Shown here: in pieces, positions 26,631 to 38,139 of the stretch
Layout of the letters: every line of letters begins with the position of its first letter
Numbering within the stretch: position 1 is the first letter of the stretch
Assembly (NCBI RefSeq): GCF_024808815.1
Contig: NZ_JANUCS010000014.1
Location: 1 to 57,773 of the forward strand
Origin: Methanosalsum natronophilum
GTDB taxonomy: Archaea > Halobacteriota > Methanosarcinia > Methanosarcinales > Methanosarcinaceae
Direction: 5' to 3'
Length of the DNA: 57,773 nucleotides
Translations under genes and position numbers: made by a program
Notes under the pieces: generated by a model
Told to the model about the DNA's origin: nothing
The model's input: the letters and a program-made list of their open reading frames with translations, nothing else
Database searches by the model: none

Positions 26631-27401
26631 ATGGTTGCTTTTGAACAGTTGAATATGAGTGATGAAGCTTCATTCAAGGTTGAAGAAGAAGCTCCTTTTA
26701 AAGTAATGAATACAGGTATTGATGCACTTGACAGAAGCTTAAATGGCGGCTTGCCTGAAAGGTCAGTAGTTTACATATCTGCAGACGCTTTCTCAATGGC
26801 AGAGGTGTTTTTGTACCAATTCACCCAAGCAAGAAAAACATATTATATTACAACTGATAGACGAAAAGAGTATGTTAATCAAAACATCAAAAATCTAAAC
26901 TTCAATGCGGATGCTATAATTTTCATTGATGTGTACCAAGAATACTATTTCACACCTAATGGTGATATGACTGATACTATTGGGAATGAGTATGTGGACA
27001 CTAACATTATACAGTACCTCGAATACAACCTTAACAATATAGTAGCAGAAAATAGCGATGATGAATTCAATCTTATAATTGACAATTTTACCTTTTTCTT
27101 AAATTTGCACGTTAACAGAGGTTTAATTAAAAAACTAATAAACGTATTATATGAATGTACTAAAGAAAGTAATTGTATAACCTATTTATTAGGTTTAAAA
27201 GGGAGTCATTCAGATAATATTGAAAACGAAATCCTTCATGCCTCAGATGTCATTTTCGATATTTCACTAGAAAAGAATATTGATAAAATTTCAAGTAAAT
27301 TAATAATACCCAAAGTGCGAGGTATGGTACCTAACACTGAAATAATCAAGTTCACAATAAGTGATGGGGTCGAGATAGACACATCAAGAGATATTGCATA
27401 A
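26631..27401 (+). CDS. KaiC/Rad55-like RecA-fold protein without P-loop
   Basis: 256 aa from the ATG at 26631 (GTGAGA upstream). The RecA/KaiC-type opening TGIDALDRSLNGGLPERSVVYIS is present, and a Walker B-like strand ending in Asp (FNLIIDNF) follows near residue 155. The Walker A position reads SADAFSMAE instead of GxxxxGK(S/T), so ordinary ATP binding is unlikely. It resembles degenerate KaiC-like proteins found as signalling partners in Euryarchaea. Divergent from the helicase gene. Confidence 0.75.
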   Translation: MVAFEQLNMSDEASFKVEEEAPFKVMNTGIDALDRSLNGGLPERSVVYISADAFSMAEVFLYQFTQARKTYYITTDRRKEYVNQNIKNLNFNADAIIFIDVYQEYYFTPNGDMTDTIGNEYVDTNIIQYLEYNLNNIVAENSDDEFNLIIDNFTFFLNLHVNRGLIKKLINVLYECTKESNCITYLLGLKGSHSDNIENEILHASDVIFDISLEKNIDKISSKLIIPKVRGMVPNTEIIKFTISDGVEIDTSRDIA

Positions 27402-27449
27402 ATTTTTTTCGCACAGTCGCAAATTCAGAAATTGTTTTTTCTAATTACA

Positions 27450-28241
27450 TTAAAGAGTTGCACCATCAATTGAATTTTGGCAAGCACATATTTTTCTTGT
27501 GTCTGATTGCTTTGCCATATGCAGAATAATTTCAGCTAAGGTATCTTTACTTTGTTCAATGTTCTCAATCACTTCGTCTATAGTAAGTTTGTTAGTTGAA
27601 ATACCACAAGCATAATTTGTTATTGTACATATAGAACAATAGCATAAACCTATCTCTCTAGCCAATATTACTTCAGGAATACCAGTCATTCCTACAACAT
27701 CACCAAACTGTTTTAACATTTTAATCTCTGCCTTTGTCTCAAACCTTGGTCCTTCAGTACAAACATATGTACCTTCAGAGAATTTTGTACCCAAATTCCC
27801 TAAAAAAGAGTTAAGTTTAGATCGCATTTGAGCGCAGTATGGATCGGTCATATCCAAATGAACAGTTTTCTCATCAAAAAAAGTGTATATTCGGGATTTA
27901 GTATAATCAATAAAATCGTTGGGTATAAAGAATGTTCCAGGTAAATTCTTAATTTCATTCATCGTACCAACCGAATTCAATGCCAATACACGATTACAGG
28001 CAAAACTTTTTGTGGCCCAAATATTAGCACGATAATTTATATTGTGAGGTGGTACATGGTTAGTACCAAAATGTCTGGGAATAATAGCTATTCTTAGACC
28101 ACTAGTCTCAAAAATATGGGCTAGAGTGGTTCCATAAGGCGTCTCAATTTTTTTTATCTCATATCCATTCGAGCCTAATGAAAGTTTTTCAGAATTAGTA
28201 AATCCTACACCACCAATCACTATAAGGTCAACATCAATCAT
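27450..28241 (-). CDS. MTA/MTI-type purine nucleoside phosphorylase
   Basis: 263 aa of the PNP/MTAP family. It splits 5'-methylthio-nucleosides with phosphate for methionine and purine salvage. Motifs: phosphate-binding RHFGTNH (near 58), TEGPRFETKAE (near 165) and GMTGIPEVILARE (near 188), where the MTAP family has GMT-x2-PE. In methanogens the enzyme may act on methylthioinosine; the substrate cannot be fixed from sequence. Confidence 0.9.
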   Translation of the reverse strand: MIDVDLIVIGGVGFTNSEKLSLGSNGYEIKKIETPYGTTLAHIFETSGLRIAIIPRHFGTNHVPPHNINYRANIWATKSFACNRVLALNSVGTMNEIKNLPGTFFIPNDFIDYTKSRIYTFFDEKTVHLDMTDPYCAQMRSKLNSFLGNLGTKFSEGTYVCTEGPRFETKAEIKMLKQFGDVVGMTGIPEVILAREIGLCYCSICTITNYACGISTNKLTIDEVIENIEQSKDTLAEIILHMAKQSDTRKICACQNSIDGATL

Positions 28242-28303
28242 ACTAGTCCCACATAAAATCGAACTTTTTTCAATTACATCTAATAGATTTTATCTATAGT
28301 GTA

Positions 28304-29392
28304 TTACCTGTTTTCAGGTTCCATTGCTAACTTAATACCTATAATGCCTAATATAAATGCTGCAACTATAGAGTAAACAAAATACTGTAACCCTATATCC
28401 GGATTTAACATAAATTCATCCGACATTGTCATAGAGAGTATATATGTACTTGCACCCCAAAACAATAAGCCAGCTGACATTACATATAGAGCAGGTGGCA
28501 CTTTATTTTGAATTGGCACTTGGTTCATATATTGATCAATCATCTTACCAGCAATAGCTACCAAACCAGCTCCAATGTACCATAATACTGACTTGTTAAT
28601 AAACACTGTAATTAAAGTCAAAGATCCATAATACCATATTCCTCCTTCAACATAGAACTGCCAAACGTTGGTTAATCCGTATATAGTGCCAGTAATAGCA
28701 ACAAGGGCAGCTGCAAGGTATGTAATAAAAGTTATCTTACCAGCTCTGATAGAAGACTTTGTTTGTTCAGTAAGAACAACTAATTTGTCGTCCAACATGA
28801 AACCCCTGTACAACATATAAACACCAACTGCTATAAGAATACCAATTATGGCACCTTCAGGATAATTTGCTAATAGTGATATGGAATAAATGATTGCTGC
28901 CAGTCCCAGAGGGACAAAAAAGGTTTGAGATATCTTTGGATCACTAAAAGCATGTTTCAAGATATAATAAGTGCTTTCAAGATTGGCGCTCTGCATAACT
29001 ACAATACGTTTCACTGAGTCTATTTTTATCCTAGACTGGACTATTGGCACTAATGTCTCATCTTCGGCACCATCAGAGATGAAAATAGCGTTTTTGACAT
29101 CATAGGTTTCAAGTACATCATCTAACTGTCGAGAAATATTCTGATCTGACATAACACCTACATTCTTATCACCTGCAAGCGAAACAATCTCGGCGTCTAC
29201 CCCTTTATTGTGGAGATCATCCAAAACCTTGACTCCACCAAACAATGTATTTGTATCGGAATCCTCTGGATCTACAGTCCCTAAACTAACAGCAGCTTCT
29301 ATAATCTTCTCACGGCCTATGATAGGTGTTCTGATTCCAGCCTTCTCACCTAAGTCGTTGTCCCTATCTATACAAATAATTAAAGTATCCAT
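28304..29392 (-). CDS. DUF373 family membrane protein
   Basis: 362 aa. A soluble N-terminal domain (1-140) starts with IICIDRDNDLG and includes ISDGAEDE, both typical of archaeal DUF373. It is followed by about six membrane helices (150-355). Function is unknown in the family. ATG behind GAGGATTGG. The gene precedes the phosphorylase gene by 62 bp on the same strand. Confidence 0.85.
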   Translation of the reverse strand: MDTLIICIDRDNDLGEKAGIRTPIIGREKIIEAAVSLGTVDPEDSDTNTLFGGVKVLDDLHNKGVDAEIVSLAGDKNVGVMSDQNISRQLDDVLETYDVKNAIFISDGAEDETLVPIVQSRIKIDSVKRIVVMQSANLESTYYILKHAFSDPKISQTFFVPLGLAAIIYSISLLANYPEGAIIGILIAVGVYMLYRGFMLDDKLVVLTEQTKSSIRAGKITFITYLAAALVAITGTIYGLTNVWQFYVEGGIWYYGSLTLITVFINKSVLWYIGAGLVAIAGKMIDQYMNQVPIQNKVPPALYVMSAGLLFWGASTYILSMTMSDEFMLNPDIGLQYFVYSIVAAFILGIIGIKLAMEPENR

Positions 29393-29573
29393 CCAATCCT
29401 CATATACTAATATTTTTAGTTTAAGGTTCTAACAAACTAATATATATTTAATTAAACTTTAATACCAAACTAAGTATCTTTTTTGCTATATATGATTTTT
29501 ATATCCAACTCATTATTCTTTTTTCGAATAGATATACCTAGTTAAAGATATCTTTTACACAGATTAATATATT

Positions 29574-30248
29574 TTATTCATATTTATCTATAAACGTGGG
29601 GTTAGGTTTAATCATTTCTATTAATCTTTTAGCCCAAGCTAATTTTTTTTGTTTAATATCAGAAACATTATTATCACTAAAATCAAATCCCACAATATCT
29701 ATTTGAATTGAATTAAATCTATTAGCAATAAATACACATCTATCCCCATCAGTAAAGCCACCGAAATTGAATATGTTGATAGTGGGTTCAGATTGTGTCG
29801 TACCAATAAAGGTTTTGAATTTTGGTAGATTTTTGCGCACAATATCGATATTATCACCGTGTACATGAATGACTGCAATTGCCCCCTTGCTAACAGCATC
29901 TAATTCCATCTCAACATTACCATCAAGGTCAGTAACTATAATATCAGGTATCATTTTGCTGACATTCATAACAGTTTCAGTTGCACCGTCTGCTGCAATC
30001 ACAGTATATTTGCCTAAATTAATTTTTTTTAACTCCTCTTGAAGACATGGAGCATTCCCACATACCAATACTCTATGACCTTCAATTAATTCTCTTATTC
30101 TAGTTAAATTTAGGCTAAGATTTTGATCTGATAATGCAACTAACTTTGAAAACTGTAATGTTGCTAGCCTATCATGTGCCATATCAAAACCGAAATCCTG
30201 TACTATTTGGTAGTATATAGGTTTCCAGTCCTTAAATTCCATTATCAT
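29574..30248 (-). CDS. mptE: 6-hydroxymethyl-7,8-dihydropterin pyrophosphokinase MptE
   Basis: 224 aa of the DUF115 family. It makes the pyrophosphorylated pterin for tetrahydromethanopterin, or tetrahydrosarcinapterin, from ATP. Key segments: CGNAPCLQEEL (near residue 58), AADGATE (near 81) and VTDLDGN (near 99), with the acidic metal-binding residues intact. Two ATG codons two apart can serve as start. Same strand as ileS, 81 bp further on. Confidence 0.88.
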   Translation of the reverse strand: MIMEFKDWKPIYYQIVQDFGFDMAHDRLATLQFSKLVALSDQNLSLNLTRIRELIEGHRVLVCGNAPCLQEELKKINLGKYTVIAADGATETVMNVSKMIPDIIVTDLDGNVEMELDAVSKGAIAVIHVHGDNIDIVRKNLPKFKTFIGTTQSEPTINIFNFGGFTDGDRCVFIANRFNSIQIDIVGFDFSDNNVSDIKQKKLAWAKRLIEMIKPNPTFIDKYE

Positions 30249-30329
30249 ACATTAAGTACCATTCAACTAAATTTTTTATGGGAAAGATAAACTATTTAAA
30301 GTAGATACATTATTCGATTCACCTACAAG

Positions 30330-33300
30330 TTATCGTTTTTTGCTAGGTGTAAGTCCAATAGTAATCGATATAGATTCAACATCCCAATCTTTTAATCGGT
30401 CACCTTCAGGTACTTCAGAACCACTTATTCGAAGTTCTTCAGCACGCACTTCTTTTGCAATAAAGTCTTTTAGGTCGAATACAAGCTCCCGTACACGTTC
30501 ATCTTCAATCAATATAGATACAAAAATATTCTCTTCAACTGCGAGTTGCATATCTTTCCTCATATCTTGAACACGACGTATTACTTCTCGTGCGAACCCT
30601 TCCGACTCAATCTCACGTGTCAGTGCAGCATCGACATAAACTATTCCATCACTAAACTCGGCACTAGCTACTTCTTCAGGAACTGTTTCAGTGAAATTAA
30701 CCATATCTCGATTAATTGTAACCTTCTCTCCATTAGAAATATAAAGTTCTACTTCGTCCGATTCCTTGAATGTTTTGTATAGTAATGAAGCGTCAGTTGT
30801 CTTGATAGCCTGTATCACAAGACCAGCATCTTTCTTGAATTCGGGACCAATCTTGCTTGTTTCAGGCACTGCAACTACACCAAGCTCCTCCCATTGTGAC
30901 CCAACATCAACTACTTCAATCTGTTTCGCGTTTGCTTGATCCTTTAAAACTGTTTCAAGTTTCCTAGCAGCACTTACCGCATCTTCACTCTGTGCCGAAA
31001 TCACTATACGTTTTACTGGCCATCTAAGTTTCCGTTTAACTTTTTGTCTCGCATTAGAACATGATTCCACTATAGACCGTGCAATGCGCATCTGTTTCTC
31101 AAGATCAATATTCTGTAATCCCTTGTTAACTTCAGGCCAATCACACATGTGAACTGATGGTAATGCATCATTGTACACATTTAACTGGAGGTTACGGTAC
31201 ATCTCTTCAGCCAAATGTGGAGTAAACGGTGCTATAAGTTTCGATAATGTAACAAATATATCATACAGTACGCGGTAAGCAGCTAACTTATCAGAATCAT
31301 CCGCCTCTATCCAAGTCCTTGGTCGAATTAGTTGGATGTACCATCTTGACAAATCTTCCACAATAAATTCATTTATTTTTCTTACTGCCCGATGAAGCAT
31401 ATACTTCTCCATATACTCAGTTACTTCCTGGATAACGGTATTCATCCTGGAAATAATCCATTTATCTTCCATCCTTAAATGATTCTCAATATCATCGAAT
31501 TGAACAGAAAGAGGATTAAAGTTATCTAGTGACATGTAAGGTAATGGGAACCTGTATACATTCCATAAAATATTCAGGAGCCTATGTATATTAGCCACAC
31601 CTTCCCAGTTAAATTTCAAGTCTTCCCAAGGTGCACTTGTTGACAGTACATAAATACGTAATGTATCAGCGCCATATTTCTCGATAACTTCAGATGGTTC
31701 CACTATGTTACCAAGACTTTTTGACATCTTTTTACCATGTTGATCTAATGTGAATCCATGCATTAGAACGCTTTTGTAGGGTGCTTTCCCAAAAGCTATC
31801 ATGCTAGCACCTAGTTGAGAATAGAACCAACCACGTGTTTGATCGTGTCCTTCAGTAATAAAATCTGCTGGCCACCACTGTTCAAACGTTTCGCTATCTT
31901 GTGGAAAATTGAGAGTTGCCCATGAAGCTACTGCTGAATCAAACCAAACATCGAACACGTCTTCGACCCTGTTCATATTCCCTCCACACTTACAGTCAAG
32001 TACAACTTGATCAACATAAGGTCTATGCAGTTCAATATCATTGTCAATGTTTGCTCTGTCCATCAACTCCTTCTTTGTCCCAATCACATCTAGTGAGTCA
32101 CAAACATCACATTTCCAAACTGGTATCGGGATGCCCCAATACCTTTGTCTTGAAATACACCAGTCCCTTGCTCCTTCAATCCAGTCTTTGAACCGTGAAG
32201 AGCCAGCCCATTCAGGAGTCCATTCAACATTCTTGATCTCTTCAAGCATATCCTCTTTCATCTCAGAGACCTTTATGAACCATTGTACTGTTGCAAGGTA
32301 GATTATTGAAGATTTACACCGCCAACAATGCCCATATCTATGCTGTATTGAAGTTTGTGATATCAACTTTTGGCGGGCCTCAAGGTCATCAATTATAGTC
32401 GAATTTGCTTCCTTCACATTAAGGCCTGCATACTTCCCTACATCTTCAGTATACAAACCTTCATGATCTACTGGACAGAATATAGGTAAATTGTGTTTTA
32501 CACCTACTTCAAAATCGTCTAAGCCGTGTCCAGGTGCAATATGAACGCAACCACTGTTTTCGGCAGTAACAAACTCAGCTAAATATATATTGTGCTCGAA
32601 TTCAGACTGTTTAGGAATAATATCAGAAAGCGGATGTTCATATGAATAGCCTGTTAAATCCACACCTAAAATAGTTTCAATTATTTCGTAATCTGTATAA
32701 CGACCCATCTTCAATACATTTTCTACTAAGTCTTTAGCCATGATAAGGTTCTCAGTTCCACCTCTGGAATTAATTGCTTTGACTTTAGCATATTCTATCT
32801 GTGGGTGAACCGCAACTGCCATATTTGACGGTATTGTCCACGGGGTTGTTGTCCAGATAACAATATGAGTATTCTCCAGTTCATTAACTTTGAATTTTAT
32901 GTACACTGACGGATCTGTCTTATCCTCATAGTCAACCTCTGAATCAGCAATTGCAGTCGCGCATCGAGGACACCAGTTAACTACACGTTCACCTCTATCA
33001 ATGAGATTATTCTCATGTGCCCGTTTAAGTGTCCACCAAGCAGCTTCGATATACTCATCTTTGAGTGTCATGTAAGGCTCGTCCCAGTCAAGCCATGATC
33101 CCAATCTCTGGAACTGTAGCGTCATGTCACCTTTATTTTTCATTGCAAATTCTTTACATTTATCTATGAAATTTTCTACACCATAAGACTCGATATCTTT
33201 CTTTGACTTAAAACCAAGTACACCTTCAACTTTGACTTCAATCGGTAACCCGTGCATATCCCAACCTGCACGGTCTTGGAGATGATAGTTGTTCATAGAA

Positions 33301-33515
33301 TAGTACCGTAATAAAGAATCTTTAATGATTTTGTTCCATGCAGTGCCAAGATGAATCTTTCCAGTAGGGTAAGGTGGTCCGTCGACAAAAAATAGCTTTT
33401 TTCCGTCCTTGCGATGTGCACGTACTTTCTCATAAGTGCTATTAGTTCGCCATAACTCCTGCACTCCAGTTTCAATTCGTTGAGCATCGTATTTATCATT
33501 AACTTCTTCTATCAT
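30330..33515 (-). CDS. ileS: Isoleucyl-tRNA synthetase
   Basis: 1061 aa class I synthetase. HIGH-type motif (HLGT) is near residue 53 within [12 protein letters not shown], and KMSKS is near 597. The editing domain lies between, followed by an anticodon-binding domain and a C-terminal archaeal/eukaryal-type extension. Zinc-like Cys pairs (WCPRC near 175, CWRC near 398, CDVC near 478) are visible. I placed the start at the ATG at 33515, behind GGAG; an upstream extension of 16 codons is not conserved-looking. Confidence 0.96.
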   Translation of the reverse strand: MIEEVNDKYDAQRIETGVQELWRTNSTYEKVRAHRKDGKKLFFVDGPPYPTGKIHLGTAWNKIIKDSLLRYYSMNNYHLQDRAGWDMHGLPIEVKVEGVLGFKSKKDIESYGVENFIDKCKEFAMKNKGDMTLQFQRLGSWLDWDEPYMTLKDEYIEAAWWTLKRAHENNLIDRGERVVNWCPRCATAIADSEVDYEDKTDPSVYIKFKVNELENTHIVIWTTTPWTIPSNMAVAVHPQIEYAKVKAINSRGGTENLIMAKDLVENVLKMGRYTDYEIIETILGVDLTGYSYEHPLSDIIPKQSEFEHNIYLAEFVTAENSGCVHIAPGHGLDDFEVGVKHNLPIFCPVDHEGLYTEDVGKYAGLNVKEANSTIIDDLEARQKLISQTSIQHRYGHCWRCKSSIIYLATVQWFIKVSEMKEDMLEEIKNVEWTPEWAGSSRFKDWIEGARDWCISRQRYWGIPIPVWKCDVCDSLDVIGTKKELMDRANIDNDIELHRPYVDQVVLDCKCGGNMNRVEDVFDVWFDSAVASWATLNFPQDSETFEQWWPADFITEGHDQTRGWFYSQLGASMIAFGKAPYKSVLMHGFTLDQHGKKMSKSLGNIVEPSEVIEKYGADTLRIYVLSTSAPWEDLKFNWEGVANIHRLLNILWNVYRFPLPYMSLDNFNPLSVQFDDIENHLRMEDKWIISRMNTVIQEVTEYMEKYMLHRAVRKINEFIVEDLSRWYIQLIRPRTWIEADDSDKLAAYRVLYDIFVTLSKLIAPFTPHLAEEMYRNLQLNVYNDALPSVHMCDWPEVNKGLQNIDLEKQMRIARSIVESCSNARQKVKRKLRWPVKRIVISAQSEDAVSAARKLETVLKDQANAKQIEVVDVGSQWEELGVVAVPETSKIGPEFKKDAGLVIQAIKTTDASLLYKTFKESDEVELYISNGEKVTINRDMVNFTETVPEEVASAEFSDGIVYVDAALTREIESEGFAREVIRRVQDMRKDMQLAVEENIFVSILIEDERVRELVFDLKDFIAKEVRAEELRISGSEVPEGDRLKDWDVESISITIGLTPSKKR

Positions 33516-33686
33516 TACCAATAATCTCCATGAACAGAATTCTGTTTCTTTTATAATACGCAATTCGTTTAAAGCATTTTTGATTAGACCTAGTACGAAT
33601 AATAGGTAAAATATTTAACTTAGACAATAATGTAAACAAATAAAGTGAAATCTAGTATTATATCATTTTAACTCGGGTGATGGTAT

Positions 33687-34169
33687 TTGAAATTCAAGTC
33701 AAGGGTTCAACTCCGAAAATCCAACAAAAATAAATTAGTAGATGAACTAAGTGAAATGTTTGGTTCAGCCATTGATTCTATTGAAAATGAAAAGTTTGAA
33801 ACTGGGACATATAATAACACTGAGCTGTATCTCGTGAACACTAAGCCCTATTTCTTCAAGTATAAAGGTACACTATTCCCCACTCTTGTGTGTGTGATGG
33901 ATCTAGATATTGATAAAAATATAGTTATCGTAGATAAAGGTGCAGTACCTCATGTAGCTAATGGTGCAGACATAATGTCTCCTGGAATTATCAGTGCTGA
34001 ACCTAAAATAAAAGAAAATGAATACGTGATAGTCAAGGAAGAAACTCACCATAAGCCTTTATCTATTGGGTATGCTTTAGTAAATGGTTCATCCATGGTA
34101 GGTGATTCTGGAAAGGTCATAAAAACCGTTCATTATGTAGGAGACTATATCTGGAACTTCGAAATATAA
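33687..34169 (+). CDS. PUA-domain RNA-binding protein (MCT-1-like)
   Basis: 160 aa. An N-terminal alpha-beta domain (1-75) precedes a PUA domain (75-155) with VDKGAVPHVANGADIMSPGI, the usual RNA-contact region. The layout resembles archaeal relatives of MCT-1/Tma20, which act at translation initiation or ribosome recycling. The start is TTG behind GGTGATGG. It is divergent from ileS, 170 bp apart. Confidence 0.87.
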   Translation: MKFKSRVQLRKSNKNKLVDELSEMFGSAIDSIENEKFETGTYNNTELYLVNTKPYFFKYKGTLFPTLVCVMDLDIDKNIVIVDKGAVPHVANGADIMSPGIISAEPKIKENEYVIVKEETHHKPLSIGYALVNGSSMVGDSGKVIKTVHYVGDYIWNFEI

Positions 34170-34356
34170 ACTATTTGTATTATTATAATGTAAAAATTGA
34201 TAGCAATATATTTAAAATTGTGGAGTAATTAATATATCATTATTCCAATAACAATAGAATTAATATTAGAGACATTATGGTATTTTAACTTAATAAGTTT
34301 AATAAACACAATAATTCAATCTAATTAAATTAAAATAACAGTAAAAAGGTGCAAAT

Positions 34357-34737
34357 ATGGTCAGTTTTAAAGAAATTTTTGGCAGTAGTGGTAGTAAAAA
34401 AGTAACCAGTCCCGATGAGTTTGCTGAATTGGATCTTAGCAAATATGAAGAAGTGATAGAAGATGAGCCTGCAGAAACCTATATAAGAGTAGCTGAAATC
34501 ACGAATCTTGCAGACATGACATCTCTGAAAAAAGAGATATATGAGGGTAATATCCTAATGATAGATATTTCAAACATAAAAGGAGATAAGCTGTTGCTTG
34601 ACAGAGCCTTAAAAGACCTAAAAGAAGTAGTATCTGATGTACGTGGTGATATTGCGGGTCTAAAAGACGATCAAGTACTAGTCACACCAACAGGTGTAAA
34701 GATTGATCGATCAAAGATAATCGGGGCCAAGTACTAA
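34357..34737 (+). CDS. sepF: SepF-family cell-division protein
   Basis: 126 aa. The N-terminal segment MVSFKEIFG can form the short amphipathic membrane-targeting helix of SepF, followed by an acidic linker and a SepF core (residues 45-126: VAEITNLADM, LMIDISNI, DIAGL, VLVTPTGVKI). Archaeal SepF anchors FtsZ to the membrane. ATG start with AAAGGTG upstream. ftsZ itself is not in this window. A ZPR1 gene follows 20 bp downstream. Confidence 0.9.
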   Translation: MVSFKEIFGSSGSKKVTSPDEFAELDLSKYEEVIEDEPAETYIRVAEITNLADMTSLKKEIYEGNILMIDISNIKGDKLLLDRALKDLKEVVSDVRGDIAGLKDDQVLVTPTGVKIDRSKIIGAKY

Positions 34738-34757
34738 ACCTATTAAATTTTTTACCT

Positions 34758-35369
34758 ATGCCGCTAGATAATAATTGCCAAAGCTTTGAAAGTAGGTCAA
34801 CGTGTCCACTTTGTAAAGAAGAGATGGTCATTCACTGGCAAGGAGATAATATCCCTTATTTTGGAGAAGTGATGTACGTTACTGCCAGATGCAAATGTAG
34901 TTTTAAGTTCACTGACACCATGATTTTACAGGAGAGGGAACCCATTCATTATGAAATGATAATTGATGGGATAGATGACCTAAATGCACGCGTGATTCGC
35001 TCTACTTCAGGTACAATAACAGTTCCTGAGCTAGGTATTATGGTGGAACCAGGAACAACTTCGGACGCATATGTCACTAATGTAGAGGGTGTATTAAACA
35101 GATTAAATGACGTGCTAGATACAGCTATTCGGTGGTATGGAGATGATAAGAGTAAATTAGCTAAAGCAGATGAACTCAAGGCTAAATTATTGAGTGTGTT
35201 CAAAGGTACTGATAAACTAACTTTAGTGATAGAGGATCCCTTTGGGAACAGTGCCATTATTAATGAGAAAGCAACTTCCCGAAAATTGAGTGAACATGAG
35301 GCTGCAAAGCTAAAAACGGGCATGTTTATATATGATGTTGGAACTTCTGAAATTGTTTCTAATGAATAA
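34758..35369 (+). CDS. ZPR1-type zinc-finger protein
   Basis: 203 aa. The N-terminal zinc finger has C-x2-C (CPLC, about 14) and C-x-C (CKC, about 48) pairs, then a beta-rich A-domain with VRSTSGTITVPELGIMVEPG-like strands and a helical middle (110-145). Eukaryotic ZPR1 assists folding of elongation factor 1A; the archaeal single-repeat form may act on aEF1A, which is inference. No ribosome binding site is obvious, suggesting coupling to sepF. Confidence 0.85.
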   Translation: MPLDNNCQSFESRSTCPLCKEEMVIHWQGDNIPYFGEVMYVTARCKCSFKFTDTMILQEREPIHYEMIIDGIDDLNARVIRSTSGTITVPELGIMVEPGTTSDAYVTNVEGVLNRLNDVLDTAIRWYGDDKSKLAKADELKAKLLSVFKGTDKLTLVIEDPFGNSAIINEKATSRKLSEHEAAKLKTGMFIYDVGTSEIVSNE

Positions 35370-35521
35370 AGTGTAAGATTTATTTCTCATGCTTAAATTT
35401 AGACTCAGCTAGTTTAGTTTCACAGTAATTTATTCTCTAATATTTTTAAGATATTTCGACAGATAAAAAAATAGATTAGTGTTTTATTAAGATTTATACA
35501 GTTTTATAATATGGTGGCAAT

Positions 35522-36955
35522 ATGGGAGAAGAATGCGATAAAAGCCTTCCTTGCAAGCAAGAGTTTAGTGAATGGTATAATGATATACTAAGTGTGGCAG
35601 AGATTATGGATGTTCGATATCCTGTAAAAGGGTTATATGTCTGGTTCCCCTTCGGATTCTCTATCAGAAAAAGAGTCTATAATATGTTAAGAGAACTGTT
35701 AGACACTGATCATGATGAAGCACTTTTCCCACTCCTGATTCCCGAACATGAGTTTATGAAAGAAGCTGAGCATATTAAGGGATTCGAAGATGAAGTTTAT
35801 TGGGTTACTAACGGTGGAACCACACCTCTTGACATAAATCTTGCTCTTCGACCAACAAGCGAAACAGCTATTTATCCTATGTACAAGATATGGATACGTT
35901 CACATGCTGACCTTCCAATAAAAGTTTATCAGATTGTAAACACATTTAGATACGAAACTAAGCACACTAGACCCCTTATAAGGTTAAGGGAAATAACATC
36001 TTTCAAAGAAGCTCATACAGTACATGCAAATTGGAATGAGGCTGCTAATCAGGTTAAAAAGGCAATAGAACTGTACATAGAATTCTATAAAAACCTTGCA
36101 ATACCAGTATTGAGTTCAAAAAGACCAGATTGGGACAAGTTTCCAGGAGCTGATTATACTATTGCTGTAGATTCTCTGATGCCTGATGGCAGAACGTTAC
36201 AGGTAGGCACTGCACATCATCTTGGAGACAATTTCGCGAAGACATTTGATATTAAGTATGAGAATAAAGAAGGCGGTCAGGTTTATGCTCACCAGACATG
36301 TTACGGAATATCAGAAAGATGTATTGCGTCTCTAATATCAGTTCACGGTGATGATAAAGGGTTAGTGTTACCCCCATCCATAGCACCAGTTCAGATAGTT
36401 ATTATTCCAATAATATTCAAAGACTCTTCTGAAGTGCTTGAGGTATGTGAGAAGGTTAAGGAGAGACTACATGGTATAGGTCTTCGAGTCGAACTCGATT
36501 CTTCTGATAAAAGACCAGGTGCCAAATATTATAAGTGGGAATTAAAAGGTGTCCCACTTAGAATCGAAATAGGGCCCCGTGATCTAAAGAATAATTCGGT
36601 TGTTATTGTAAAGAGAAACGACAGTACAAAAGAAATTGTCCACATGTCTAAGTTGGAAGAAACAGTTCAACGCTTGCTAGATCAAGTTCATCAAAATCTC
36701 TACTCAAAGGCAGAAGAAGATTTGTACTCGAAAATATACAAGTGTGCTGATATTGAGTCAGTTGACAAACATATCCAGAAAGGTATTGTTCTAATACCAT
36801 GGTGTGGAAATAAAGAATGTGGGCTCGAGCTTGAGGAAAGGACCGGTGCAGGAATTCTGGGAATTCCACAAAATGATGAAAGTTGTGACGCATCTAAGTG
36901 TACTATATGCCAAAAAGAAACTAATATAAATGCATATATGGCACGAACATATTAA
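35522..36955 (+). CDS. proS: Prolyl-tRNA synthetase (archaeal/eukaryal type)
   Basis: 477 aa class II synthetase. It contains motif 2 ([17 protein letters not shown] near 140), the proline-binding TXE block ([10 protein letters not shown] near 112) and motif 3 region, an anticodon-binding domain (270-380) and the C-terminal zinc-binding domain with Cys residues near 428-465, ending in Tyr as in the archaeal type. ATG behind GGTGG. Confidence 0.96.
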   Translation: MGEECDKSLPCKQEFSEWYNDILSVAEIMDVRYPVKGLYVWFPFGFSIRKRVYNMLRELLDTDHDEALFPLLIPEHEFMKEAEHIKGFEDEVYWVTNGGTTPLDINLALRPTSETAIYPMYKIWIRSHADLPIKVYQIVNTFRYETKHTRPLIRLREITSFKEAHTVHANWNEAANQVKKAIELYIEFYKNLAIPVLSSKRPDWDKFPGADYTIAVDSLMPDGRTLQVGTAHHLGDNFAKTFDIKYENKEGGQVYAHQTCYGISERCIASLISVHGDDKGLVLPPSIAPVQIVIIPIIFKDSSEVLEVCEKVKERLHGIGLRVELDSSDKRPGAKYYKWELKGVPLRIEIGPRDLKNNSVVIVKRNDSTKEIVHMSKLEETVQRLLDQVHQNLYSKAEEDLYSKIYKCADIESVDKHIQKGIVLIPWCGNKECGLELEERTGAGILGIPQNDESCDASKCTICQKETNINAYMARTY

Positions 36956-37007
36956 TTTTAAATTAAATCGAAGTAAATAATATAATTATTAAAGCGAGGG
37001 AATATGT

Positions 37008-38063
37008 ATGGACTGGATTATACCTAAATGTAAACATCAAGCTAAAACGCCTATATTTTTATGTGTTCTATCTAATACAGAAACTGCACATATACCTAAC
37101 CTCTCAGGTGCAGGTGAGTCTCCTGATATGACAGATTATACGCCTGCAGGGGATGCAGAACTAGTGGAGCGAGGAAAAGTTACCAGTTTTGATATTGTTC
37201 CAATGACACCTCCTTACGGGACACCTACACCCGCTGTCATTACAAGAGTTGCATTGAAGCTGAGTCAAGTACCATACATCTTCATTAATTCTGGTTTAAA
37301 AGTGGTACCTGATGTTGATATGGTGGATATGAAAAGTCCATTTGGTAAAGATATTCGTGAAAAGATTGCAGTGGATGATCCTAAAGAGATATTTGAACGC
37401 GGTGTCAAAATAGGTGAAAAGCTAAGTACTGAGTCTGACTTAATAACAATCGGTGAAAGCATTCCTGGAGGAACTACTACTGCTAGAGGTGTTCTATGTG
37501 CTCTAGGTTATGATGGAAATGTTAGTAGCAGTTGTGGAACTAATCCCTTAGATTTGAAGAATAAAGTAGTAAAAGAAGGTATGAAGATTTCGGGTGTTTC
37601 TTTTGGAAGTTTACAGTCTTCACCTTTTGACGCTATTAAATATTTAGGTGATCCCATGATACCCTGTGTTGCTGGCATTGCTGCAGGAGCCAAGGATACT
37701 GAGATTGTGCTTGCAGGTGGCACTCAAATGGCAGCAGTTGCAGCTGTCCTTAAACATTTAGGTGAACTAAAAGATACTATGTCCATAGTAACCACCAAAT
37801 TCATTGTTAACGATAATTCAGCTGGGTTCCAGAAGCTCATTGAAGAAATAGGTATTCCAATGTACTATGCAGATCCCGGTTTTTCTCGTTCCAGGCATCT
37901 AGGGCTTCAAAGATACGAGGACGGGTATGTGAAAGAAGGTGTTGGTGCCGGTGGTGCTCTGTACTTGGCTGCAATGCGTAACATACCCCAAGAGCAAATT
38001 CTAAAAGGCATTGAAGAACTGTGTTTAGAGTTAGGCAAATTTGCTGAAATTCATTCAGAATAA
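37008..38063 (+). CDS. cobT: Nicotinate-nucleotide phosphoribosyltransferase CobT, archaeal type
   Basis: 351 aa, the archaeal branch (TIGR00303-like). It activates the lower-ligand base of cobamides by transferring phosphoribose from nicotinate mononucleotide. Recognisable blocks: SGAGESPDMTDYTPAGDAE (28-50), ESIPGGTTTARGVL (about 150) and AGGTQMAA (about 238). Corrinoid cofactors serve CdhDE and methyltransferases. ATG behind GAGGG with a 7-nt gap. Confidence 0.92.
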   Translation: MDWIIPKCKHQAKTPIFLCVLSNTETAHIPNLSGAGESPDMTDYTPAGDAELVERGKVTSFDIVPMTPPYGTPTPAVITRVALKLSQVPYIFINSGLKVVPDVDMVDMKSPFGKDIREKIAVDDPKEIFERGVKIGEKLSTESDLITIGESIPGGTTTARGVLCALGYDGNVSSSCGTNPLDLKNKVVKEGMKISGVSFGSLQSSPFDAIKYLGDPMIPCVAGIAAGAKDTEIVLAGGTQMAAVAAVLKHLGELKDTMSIVTTKFIVNDNSAGFQKLIEEIGIPMYYADPGFSRSRHLGLQRYEDGYVKEGVGAGGALYLAAMRNIPQEQILKGIEELCLELGKFAEIHSE

Positions 38064-38139
38064 TTTGAAGCCAATATAAATTAAAAATAGATAGATAAGT
38101 ATTGCACAGAAAATAATGCAATACTATTTTTTAAAGAAA

